From contig NZ_NXLQ01000003.1 in assembly GCF_003364195.1 (NCBI RefSeq), positions 62,001 through 126,000 of the forward strand: a DNA stretch of 64,000 nucleotides, in the 5' to 3' direction. Each line of letters starts with the position of its first letter. The stretch's first letter is position 1. A program made the translations under genes and the position numbers. The notes under the pieces were generated by a model that searched no databases, had not been told where the DNA came from, and saw nothing but the letters and a program-made list of their open reading frames with translations. The DNA is from Helicobacter didelphidarum (GTDB taxonomy: Bacteria; Campylobacterota; Campylobacteria; Campylobacterales; Helicobacteraceae). Positions 57,093-64,000 of the stretch are shown piece by piece.

Positions 57093-58829
57093 ATGTCATT
57101 TTTATATCAATTTAAATCTAAATATTATATTTTTTCTCTCTTATGGATTCTCATTGGGATTCTTGTTGCATCTTATTTGATTTATGAAAAAACAATAATG
57201 ATAAACTACAATCAATTAGAAAAAATCTTAAAACAAGAAGATGTGAAAGAAATATTAGTAGATTCACAAACAAGTTATTTTTATACTATAAAAGGAAATA
57301 TTTATGAAATTTCCTCAAAAGAGCTTTTTAGCCCATCTATCATAGTGGGAACTCAAAGCAAAACACAAGAATCTCAAACTTATACCCCCCCTACATCAAA
57401 TCTACAACTTAAGACTCTGCCCAATATTTCTTCTAAAACACCATTTTCAACAAAAATCATCTATGCAACACTCATTATTCTAATTGGACTTGTCATCATT
57501 TTTGTTTTTTATAATAACAATCAGTGGAATAAAGATTCTCAATCAAACTTTGCACCACAACATGATACACAAAGCGATAGTGAAATATCTATACCCATAG
57601 AATCCATGAAAAGTCAAATTAGATTCTCTGATGTAGCGGGTATCAGCGAAGTAAAAGATGATTTATTGGAAATTATTGATTATTTGAAAAATCCAAAAAA
57701 ATATCAAGATTTAGGAATCTATCCACCAAAAGGTGTGCTTTTAGTTGGACCTCCAGGTGTAGGTAAGACTATGTTGGCAAAAGCTATTGCTGGAGAATCT
57801 GGAGTGCCATTTTTTTACCAAAGTGGTTCATCATTTGTTCAGATTTATGTAGGTGTTGGAGCAAAAAGAGTGCGTGAGTTATTTGCAAAAGCAAGAATGT
57901 ATGCACCATCAATCATCTTTATTGATGAGATTGATGCTGTGGGCAAAACACGAGGTGGTAAAGATAATCACGAATGGGAATCTACCCTTAACGAGTTATT
58001 GACAGAAATGGACGGATTTAGCGATCAAAGTGGAGTAATTGTTATTGCAGCAACAAATCAAGTTGATGTTATCGATCCTGCTTTGCTACGTAGCGGACGA
58101 TTCGACAGGCGTATATTTGTAGATTTACCAAATATTACAGAGAGAGAGGATATTCTTAGAGTTTATTTACGCAATCGCCCCCATTCTCTTAATATACAAG
58201 AAATTGCACGACTTTGCACAGGCTTTAGTGGAGCAAATATCGCATCTCTTGTAAATGAAGCGGCAATGAATGCCTTACGCCATAAACGACAAGAAATCAC
58301 CATGCAAGATATTCTTGATAATACAGAAAAAGTCCTCTTTGGAAAAAAACGTCAAAATCCCCTTACACATAAACAAAAAGAAATTATTGCATTATACAAT
58401 GCAGGGAAGGCAATTTCACAATATTGGCTTTCACATGATTTTCAAAAAATCTCACTTATGCAACTTCCACAGCATATAAAAATTGATGATAATAGCCTCA
58501 GGAGTGAATTAATTGCACAAATAAAAATAGCATTGAGTGGCACTTTATCACTAGAAGAAAATAATATAGAATCTTCAACAATTGCTATGCAAGATATTAA
58601 CAATGCAAAATATATAGCTCACAAAATGTGTCATGAATTTGGCATGGGAGATCGACTAATAGCAGATGAGTTAGATGAATTAAGAATTTTAGAAAACGCA
58701 AAAGAAGAACATAGAGATTTTATTATATCTAATAAAAAGAATATTCATATTATTGCCGAAAATTTACTCTTGCACGAAAAATTGAGCAAAGAAGAGATTG
58801 AAAGCATTCTTTCAATCTCTGATACTTAA
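57093..58829 (+). CDS. FtsH-like AAA+ membrane protein without the protease motif
   Basis: The 578-residue protein has the FtsH layout: a helix at 13-31, a periplasmic segment, a helix at 121-140, then an AAA+ domain. Walker A is GPPGVGKT (219-226) and Walker B is SIIFIDEID (273-281). The pore loop is [16 protein letters not shown], and the arginine region is RSGRFDRRI. The C-terminal domain aligns with FtsH, but the zinc motif HEAGH is replaced by YNAGK (435-439). Both His ligands and the catalytic Glu are therefore gone, while the AMQDI Asp position remains. It is thus an ATPase with no protease activity, possibly an unfoldase, adaptor or partner in a mixed ring with true FtsH. AAAGG precedes the ATG. 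Confidence 0.9.
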   Translation: MSFLYQFKSKYYIFSLLWILIGILVASYLIYEKTIMINYNQLEKILKQEDVKEILVDSQTSYFYTIKGNIYEISSKELFSPSIIVGTQSKTQESQTYTPPTSNLQLKTLPNISSKTPFSTKIIYATLIILIGLVIIFVFYNNNQWNKDSQSNFAPQHDTQSDSEISIPIESMKSQIRFSDVAGISEVKDDLLEIIDYLKNPKKYQDLGIYPPKGVLLVGPPGVGKTMLAKAIAGESGVPFFYQSGSSFVQIYVGVGAKRVRELFAKARMYAPSIIFIDEIDAVGKTRGGKDNHEWESTLNELLTEMDGFSDQSGVIVIAATNQVDVIDPALLRSGRFDRRIFVDLPNITEREDILRVYLRNRPHSLNIQEIARLCTGFSGANIASLVNEAAMNALRHKRQEITMQDILDNTEKVLFGKKRQNPLTHKQKEIIALYNAGKAISQYWLSHDFQKISLMQLPQHIKIDDNSLRSELIAQIKIALSGTLSLEENNIESSTIAMQDINNAKYIAHKMCHEFGMGDRLIADELDELRILENAKEEHRDFIISNKKNIHIIAENLLLHEKLSKEEIESILSISDT

Positions 58830-58838
58830 TTAAAAATC

Positions 58839-58862
58839 CTTTTATTCTATTTTATATAAAAG
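58839..58862. terminator. Short AT-rich inverted repeat between convergent genes
   Basis: CTTTTAT and ATAAAAG are separated by 10 bases between the FtsH-like stop (58829) and the ttcA stop (58892). It is placed as a bidirectional terminator would be, but the stem is weak. Confidence 0.25.
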
Positions 58863-58891
58863 TATATGCAACACTATATAGTATTTCAGCA

Positions 58892-59773
58892 TTATCGAAT
58901 ATCCATAAACCTTTCATCACAAAAACTATTCACATGTAAATTACTAAAAGCATTTTTTAATGACTTAAAGAGCAATGGATTTTTAGATTCTAGTTCTCGC
59001 AACAATTCCTTTGTTTCAGCTCTCGCACGAGGTCTCTTATCTTGTGGTAACCAATTTATCGGACAATTACAATCAGGAGCAATATAGATATGATTACTTG
59101 CAATAAAATCTATAATTTGTCGCTCTCGCACAAATATTAAAGGGCGAATAACCCCTAAACCATTTTTTGCCTTGTAATAAGGAGGCATAGAACGCAGTGA
59201 ACCATTATAAGTAAGATTCATCATAAAACTTTCTGCAGCATCATCTAAATGATGTGCAAGTGCGATTTTATTAAATCCTCTCTTAAGAGCAATATTATAG
59301 AGTTCGCCACGACGCATACGAGAACAAAATGAACAATAGATGCTTCCCTCTTTTTTATGATTCTCTAAAATTTTAAAGATTTCTGTGCGATTAAGTTCAT
59401 ATGGAATCCCAAGCTTGTTACAATACTCAAAGATATATTCATACTCACCACCTCTACCATAATCAATCGTCATTGCCAAAAAATCAAATTTAAAGGGGGC
59501 ATGTCGTTGCATATGTGCAAAAATCGTTGCAAGCAACATTGAATCTTTACCGCCACTTAATCCCAACAAGATTTTATCATTCTCGCCGATAAGATTATAT
59601 TTAGCATTTGTGCGACCAACAAGATTGAGAATCTTTTTACTTATTTGTGGCTTATTATTAAGATTTATTCTTGTAGAATGTGTAATATCTAAATCTTTAT
59701 GTATATCTCCAATCTCTTGTTGTGATAAATCGTGCATATTAAAAGAAGTTTTTTGTTGTATGTTGTTATACAT
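58892..59773 (-). CDS. ttcA: tRNA 2-thiocytidine synthetase TtcA
   Basis: TtcA thiolates C32 of tRNA with ATP and a 4Fe-4S cluster. The 293-residue protein has the PP-loop GLSGGKDSMLLATIF near 70. The cluster cysteines are YCSFCSRMRRGELY (CSFC, near 147) and DCNCPIN near 243, and IALAHHLDDAAESFMMNL lies between. SMPPYYKAKNGLGVIRPLIF is typical of TtcA rather than TilS. AAGGA precedes the ATG. It lies downstream of infA on the same strand with a gap of 145 bases. Confidence 0.93.
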   Translation of the reverse strand: MYNNIQQKTSFNMHDLSQQEIGDIHKDLDITHSTRINLNNKPQISKKILNLVGRTNAKYNLIGENDKILLGLSGGKDSMLLATIFAHMQRHAPFKFDFLAMTIDYGRGGEYEYIFEYCNKLGIPYELNRTEIFKILENHKKEGSIYCSFCSRMRRGELYNIALKRGFNKIALAHHLDDAAESFMMNLTYNGSLRSMPPYYKAKNGLGVIRPLIFVRERQIIDFIASNHIYIAPDCNCPINWLPQDKRPRARAETKELLRELESKNPLLFKSLKNAFSNLHVNSFCDERFMDIR

Positions 59774-59918
59774 ATTTTTCCTTAAGAATCCATTAAAAAC
59801 ACGAAATTTTTATATCACAAAAGCATACAAAAACATGTTTAAAATTCGTCTATTTGAATTTTGTTAAAAATAAAATATTTTGCAAAAGATTCTATAATTC
59901 TCAGAAATTAAGGAAAGT

Positions 59919-60143
59919 CTAATCGCGTGGATAACGCAAAACAATGCGACCCTTATCAAGACTATAAGGGGTAAGCTCTATTTGCACATTATCACCAGGA
60001 AGAATTTTGATATTATGCATACGCATTTTCCCCGAAATATGACATAAAACAATATGTCCATTTTGTAATTCCACCCTAAAAGTCGTGCTAGGCAATGCCT
60101 CAATTACCTTACCGTCTACTTTAATTACATCATCTTTTGCCAT
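59919..60143 (-). CDS. infA: Translation initiation factor IF-1
   Basis: The 74-residue S1/OB-fold protein has [40 protein letters not shown] and [20 protein letters not shown], covering the whole family. It assists 30S initiation. It starts immediately next to the map stop (stop and ATG adjacent). The usual next genes rpmJ, rpsM, rpsK, rpsD, rpoA and rplQ are not found after it. Confidence 0.97.
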   Translation of the reverse strand: MAKDDVIKVDGKVIEALPSTTFRVELQNGHIVLCHISGKMRMHNIKILPGDNVQIELTPYSLDKGRIVLRYPRD

Positions 60144-60902
60144 TTAAAACTCCGTTAAAATTTTTGCTCTACCACCAATTATTGCAATAGTATGTTCATG
60201 ATGAGAAGTATTTAACCCATCTTTACTCACAACAGACCATTTATCATCTAATAATTGTGTCTCGCCACTTTTTTGACACACCATAGGCTCAAGACAAAAA
60301 ACCATTCCATCTTTTATCTTTGGACCACTAATCTTCACGCCATTATCCAAATAGTTTGGTATATTTGGCTCTGCATGTGGTTTTGTGCCAATACCATGTC
60401 CACAATAATCACGCAATGGAACAAAACCTCGACTTTCAATATTCTCTTGCAATATTGCACTAATTTCTTTAAATCGCATTCCAGATTTTATTGAATCTAT
60501 CGTGCTACACAATGTGTCAAACGAACATGACAAAAGGTTTCTATTCTCTTGTGAAATCTCCCCAATACCTATGGTAATTGCACCATCGCCATAATAATTC
60601 TTATATTTTGTGCCTATATCTATACCAAGAATATCACCACTTTGCAAACGATAATCTGTTGGAACACCATGAATTACTACTTGATTCAAAGAGAGACAAG
60701 AAGCATTGGGAAAACCATACAATCCCTTAAAGCTTGGGATTGCTTGAAAAGAGTAAATTTTCTCTTCAATAGCCTTATCAAGCTCAAGCAAACTCATACC
60801 TTCAGTTACAATTGTTTTTGCATAATCAAGGGTAAGAGCCACAATCCGACTTGCTTCAGCAAGAATCTCTATCTCTTTTGCACTTCGTATAACAATCCCC
60901 AT
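60144..60902 (-). CDS. map: Methionine aminopeptidase
   Basis: Map removes the initiator Met from nascent proteins. The start is ATG 60902, just beyond the secY stop; the frame is open 21 bases further to a GTG inside secY. The 252-residue type I enzyme has IRSAKEIEILAEASRIVALT. Its metal ligands are visible in DILGIDIGTKYKNYYGDGAI (two Asp), CGHGIGTKPHAEPNIPNY (His), MVFCLEPMVCQ (Glu) and HEHTIAI (Glu-adjacent). It lies between secY and infA in the spc operon. Confidence 0.97.
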   Translation of the reverse strand: MGIVIRSAKEIEILAEASRIVALTLDYAKTIVTEGMSLLELDKAIEEKIYSFQAIPSFKGLYGFPNASCLSLNQVVIHGVPTDYRLQSGDILGIDIGTKYKNYYGDGAITIGIGEISQENRNLLSCSFDTLCSTIDSIKSGMRFKEISAILQENIESRGFVPLRDYCGHGIGTKPHAEPNIPNYLDNGVKISGPKIKDGMVFCLEPMVCQKSGETQLLDDKWSVVSKDGLNTSHHEHTIAIIGGRAKILTEF

Positions 60903-60906
60903 AATA

Positions 60907-62166
60907 CTAGATTCCCACTGCACTCAGTGTTTGGTATTTACTTGTATAAAGCTGAGCTTCAATTTTTCTCATTGTATCAATTGCTACTTGCACAACAATT
61001 AAAACAGACGTTCCACCAAACACAAAATGCACACCCATACCCTTCAACAAAAGCCAAGGTAGCGTAGAAATAATAGCTAAATAAAGAGAACCCCAAAATG
61101 TCAAATGTCCAGCAACCTTATTAAGATAATGTGCTGTATTTTCTCCAGGTCTAAGTCCGGGAATAAAACCATTTTGTCTTTTAAGATTATCTGCAATATC
61201 CTTAGAATTAAAAACTATCGAAGAATAAAAATATGCAAAAAATACAATAAAAATAAACATCAAAATATTATAAAGATACGATGATGGATTAATATAATCC
61301 CCAATCCTTTCCCATATAGAATCTGCAGGTGCTTGTTGTAAGATTGTTGAGGGGAATACCAATAATGCGGAGGCAAAAATTGGTGGAATAACACCGCTCA
61401 AATTAATTTTTATTGGAATATAGTTCATAATTCTTTTATGTTGATTTTGCATAATAACCTTACGTGCATAAGATATAGGAATGCGTCTTTCACCAAGTTC
61501 AACATAAATAATAATAAACACGGTAACAAGGATAACAGCAAACACGAGTAAAAGTTGAAAAATACTTTTATCATTTTCGCTCACTGCTTTAAACTCAAAA
61601 CCTATTGCTTGCGGAATGCCAGAAACAATACCTGCAAAAATAATCAAACTGATACCATTTCCAACACCTCGTTGAGTAATTTGCTCACCAATCCACATTA
61701 ATAACATTGTTCCAGTTAGCATAGAAAAAATCGCAATAACAACAAAAAGCGTCATACTATCTAGCACAATTGCATTTCCATTTTCAATACTCTTTAAACC
61801 ATAAGATACGCTTGTTGCCTGGATAATCGTAATAAAAATAGTTAAATATCGAACGATTTGCATATATTGTTGCATACCATCACGTTCTTTCTTCATTTTT
61901 CCAATATTACTAAAAGTTGCAGAAAGCAATTCCATAATAATCGAAGCTGTAATATAAGGCATAATACCAAGAGATATAATACTTAAACGTTCAACGGCGT
62001 TACCACTAAACATATTAAATAACCCTAAAGCATTATTAGCATTTTGGGCAAAAATATCTTTAAGGACACTAATATCAACACCAGGAACGGTAACATAAGA
62101 GAGCATTCTATAAGCAAACAAGAATGCGAGAGTAATAAGAATTTTATTTAAAATACTTTTATTCAT
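60907..62166 (-). CDS. secY: Protein translocase subunit SecY
   Basis: This is the channel subunit of the Sec translocon, 419 residues with ten helices. It begins with LITLAFLFAYRMLSYVTVPG and has LGIMPYITASIIMELLSATF and GEQITQRGVGNGISLIIFAG. The cytoplasmic loop 5 is ELGERRIPISYARKVI, and the C-terminal block has GLRPGENTAHYLNKV. The ATG overlaps the rplO stop by one base (TAATG). Confidence 0.98.
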   Translation of the reverse strand: MNKSILNKILITLAFLFAYRMLSYVTVPGVDISVLKDIFAQNANNALGLFNMFSGNAVERLSIISLGIMPYITASIIMELLSATFSNIGKMKKERDGMQQYMQIVRYLTIFITIIQATSVSYGLKSIENGNAIVLDSMTLFVVIAIFSMLTGTMLLMWIGEQITQRGVGNGISLIIFAGIVSGIPQAIGFEFKAVSENDKSIFQLLLVFAVILVTVFIIIYVELGERRIPISYARKVIMQNQHKRIMNYIPIKINLSGVIPPIFASALLVFPSTILQQAPADSIWERIGDYINPSSYLYNILMFIFIVFFAYFYSSIVFNSKDIADNLKRQNGFIPGLRPGENTAHYLNKVAGHLTFWGSLYLAIISTLPWLLLKGMGVHFVFGGTSVLIVVQVAIDTMRKIEAQLYTSKYQTLSAVGI

Positions 62167-62564
62167 TAAGCTTTTCCAGTAACCATAACACTTTCATCAG
62201 CAATTTTAGATTGCAAATCTTTTGCACTTTTGCCAATAAGTTTTATCTTTGTAACATATTTCGGAATAGAATATATTTCTTTAATGGCTTGAAGTGTAAT
62301 GGAATGTATCTCTTTTACCTTATTTTGTTTTTCAACATTAATCACAAAAGGCTTTATAACTCTTGAAGTAAATCCAACTTTTGGTAACCTTCTCTGAAGT
62401 GGTTGTTGCCCACCTTCAAATCCTCTTTTTGCTTTATAACCTGTTCTTGCAGTTTGGCCCTTTCCTCCACGAGTAGAGGTTTTTCCCATACCAGACCCTT
62501 GACCTCGTCCAACTCTTTTAATGTCTCTTGTGCTATTCTCTGCGGGTTTAATTTTTTCCAACAT
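62166..62564 (-). CDS. rplO: Ribosomal protein L15
   Basis: The start is ATG 62564 with AAGGAG in front; the frame is open further into rpsE but without a ribosome site. The 132-residue protein begins [20 protein letters not shown] and has the Gly/Arg/Lys-rich [20 protein letters not shown], then [19 protein letters not shown]. It is part of the spc operon. Confidence 0.97.
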   Translation of the reverse strand: MLEKIKPAENSTRDIKRVGRGQGSGMGKTSTRGGKGQTARTGYKAKRGFEGGQQPLQRRLPKVGFTSRVIKPFVINVEKQNKVKEIHSITLQAIKEIYSIPKYVTKIKLIGKSAKDLQSKIADESVMVTGKA

Positions 62565-62574
62565 AAATAACTCC

Positions 62575-63024
62575 TTAAGCTTTAATTTTTGCCAATGCAT
62601 CAAAAGTTGCACGTACAACATTATAAGGATTATTAGAGCCTAACGATTTTGTCAAAATATCTTTGATTCCAGCAAGCTCAATTACAGGTCTAGCACTTCC
62701 ACCAGCAATAACTCCTGTCCCTTCACTCGCAGGTTTCAATAAGATTCTACTTGCATTATATTTATACTCTATATCATGAGCAATCGTTGTTCCTTTAATA
62801 TTTACCTGTATAATATTTTTGAAAGCATCGTCAATAGCTTTTTTAATTGCATCTGGAACTTCTTTAGCTTTTCCAAGACCAAAACCAACTAGCCCATTAC
62901 GATTCCCTATCACAACAAGTGCATTAAAACGGAATCTTCTCCCACCTTTCACAACTTTTGTTACACGTCCTATATTTACTACAACTTCGCTGAATTCTTC
63001 TTTATTGATTTCATTGATTTCCAT
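62575..63024 (-). CDS. rpsE: Ribosomal protein S5
   Basis: The 149-residue protein has [20 protein letters not shown] and [20 protein letters not shown] then [10 protein letters not shown]. Near the end are [20 protein letters not shown] and [17 protein letters not shown], matching the S5 family in full. Spacing to rplR and rplO is 12 and 10 bases. Confidence 0.98.
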   Translation of the reverse strand: MEINEINKEEFSEVVVNIGRVTKVVKGGRRFRFNALVVIGNRNGLVGFGLGKAKEVPDAIKKAIDDAFKNIIQVNIKGTTIAHDIEYKYNASRILLKPASEGTGVIAGGSARPVIELAGIKDILTKSLGSNNPYNVVRATFDALAKIKA

Positions 63025-63036
63025 TACTACAACTCC

Positions 63037-63393
63037 TTATAGTGCTATACCATTATTTCTCAAACTATCAGCAAAAGAAGCAATAACACCATGATATAAA
63101 TATCCATTTCTATCAAATATTACAGATTCTATGTTATTGGTTTTTAACATCTTTGCAAACTCTTCGCCAACTTTTATAACATCTGCTTTTGTATTACCGA
63201 CTTTAAGCTTACGACTATCAACTGCAACTAAAGTATGACCTTTTGTATCATCAATAGCTTGAGCATAAAAATATTTATTTGAACGAAAAACACTTACTCT
63301 TGGCTTTATAGAACAACCTGCACATTGAACTCTTGCACGCATTTTACGCTTTAATCTTAATTTCTTTTTTCTTTCTAAAACTTTGGAAGTCAT
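63037..63393 (-). CDS. rplR: Ribosomal protein L18
   Basis: The 118-residue protein has a basic N-terminus ([17 protein letters not shown]) and then [40 protein letters not shown] and [19 protein letters not shown]. It binds 5S rRNA. It lies between rplF and rpsE. Confidence 0.98.
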   Translation of the reverse strand: MTSKVLERKKKLRLKRKMRARVQCAGCSIKPRVSVFRSNKYFYAQAIDDTKGHTLVAVDSRKLKVGNTKADVIKVGEEFAKMLKTNNIESVIFDRNGYLYHGVIASFADSLRNNGIAL

Positions 63394-63409
63394 ACTCTAC
63401 ACCTTAAAA

Positions 63410-63946
63410 TTATTTTTTAGAAGTCTTACCAGCTTTGCGCAATATCACTTCATCATTATATTTAATACCTTTACCTTTATATGGCTCTGGGGGTCTAAAT
63501 TCTCGTATTTCAGCAGCAATTTGTCCAATCTGTTGTTTATCACTTCCTTTTATTGTAATAGTATTTTTATCTACAGCTATCTCAACATTTGCAGGAATAG
63601 GATATTTAATCGGATGAGAAAAACCAAGTGCAAGCTCTAAAAATTTTCCACTTACATTCGCTTTATAACCAACACCATTAATTTCAAGTGTTTTTGTAAA
63701 ACCATCATTTAACCCCAATATAATATTGTTTGCCAAGGCACGATAAGTTCCCCAAAATGCACGAGACTGCGGTTCATCGTTTAACAATGAAAACACAAGT
63801 TGCTTGTTTTCAAGCTTTACTCCAACACGACCATATGTTTCTAAAACTTTACTTTCTTTTTTACCCTTAAAGGTAATTACACTATTGTTTATTGTAACAT
63901 CAATACCATCGGGGATATTTATGGGCTTTTTACCAATTCTAGACAT
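63410..63946 (-). CDS. rplF: Ribosomal protein L6
   Basis: The 178-residue protein begins [20 protein letters not shown] and has [20 protein letters not shown] then [13 protein letters not shown]. Near the end is [20 protein letters not shown]. Both L6 halves are complete. GGAG lies before the ATG, eight bases after the rpsH stop. Confidence 0.98.
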   Translation of the reverse strand: MSRIGKKPINIPDGIDVTINNSVITFKGKKESKVLETYGRVGVKLENKQLVFSLLNDEPQSRAFWGTYRALANNIILGLNDGFTKTLEINGVGYKANVSGKFLELALGFSHPIKYPIPANVEIAVDKNTITIKGSDKQQIGQIAAEIREFRPPEPYKGKGIKYNDEVILRKAGKTSKK

Positions 63947-63954
63947 TTCTACTC

Positions 63955-64000
63955 CTACCAGATACTACAAAGAGCTTCACCACCGATGTTTGCCTTATAG
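63955..64000 (-). CDS. rpsH: Ribosomal protein S8, C-terminal fragment (cut by window edge)
   Basis: Only the last codons lie in the window: [13 protein letters not shown] and TAG. GGE-x-LC-x-I/V-W is the invariant S8 terminus. Position before rplF confirms the spc operon order. Confidence 0.9.
   Translation of the reverse strand, partial: YKANIGGEALCSIW

Noticed and set aside
1-64000. Search for tRNA, rRNA, CRISPR arrays, transposases and prophage genes
   Set aside because: None of the expected conserved sequences, repeats or proteins were found on either strand.

Overview
The window is AT-rich (about one third G+C by eye) and reads as the chromosome of a Helicobacter species other than H. 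pylori, probably of the enterohepatic type. Evidence for this is the set of Campylobacterota-style blocks: petABC with a di-haem PetC, lpxC-minC-fabD, ndk-yceD-rpmF-plsX-fabH, yidD-yidC-jag-mnmE, dapA followed by an SDR reductase, LPP20-type domains, QueH instead of QueG, and tlyA-ribF. No rRNA, tRNA, complete insertion sequence or CRISPR array was found.

Layout. 1-13 kb: truncated porin, bioA, a YceI-like protein, an LPP20/ankyrin protein, a CoA-binding protein, a DnaQ-type exonuclease, alr, a DUF465 protein, an MFS permease, rimO and two unassigned or envelope genes. 13.6-18.9 kb: dnaE, an unlisted 30-residue membrane ORF, queH. 19-27.7 kb: a PepSY-TM gene behind an unusual repeat-rich leader, argH, a DUF2156 gene, a GT-C-like membrane protein, dapA with a FabL-type enoyl reductase, and an unknown anchored protein. 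27.7-29.2 kb: a decayed ChaN-type lipoprotein gene. 29.2-35.6 kb: lpxC-minC-fabD (minus) and petABC (plus). 35.8-40 kb: ribF, tlyA, an EI24/CysZ-like gene and an AI-2E family permease (minus). 40.3-46.8 kb: a Mur-ligase-like protein without a P-loop, then yidD-yidC-jag-mnmE. 47-51.3 kb: a lipoprotein and fabH-plsX-rpmF-yceD-ndk (minus). 51.3-52.2 kb: an autotransporter relic with a 12-G tract. 52.6-58.9 kb: an unknown gene with ispA, rlmN, and a gene pair whose second member is an FtsH-like ATPase lacking the protease motif. 58.9-64 kb: ttcA, infA, map and the end of the spc ribosomal operon.

Functionally the region is mostly housekeeping: fatty acid and phospholipid initiation (fabD, fabH, plsX, FabL-like), envelope assembly (lpxC, yidC, secY, alr, dapA), respiration (petABC), tRNA/rRNA modification (mnmE, queH, ttcA, rlmN, tlyA, rimO) and translation.

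The most unusual signals are: a heptamer AGATTCT/AGAATCT that occurs far above expectation in all reading frames and between genes; the FtsH-like pseudoprotease and its partner; a tandem-promoter leader with a 13-bp-arm palindrome and a duplicated 20-mer upstream of the PepSY gene; a perfect 16-bp-arm hairpin inside jag; and several decayed genes (ChaN, autotransporter, aborted ORFs).
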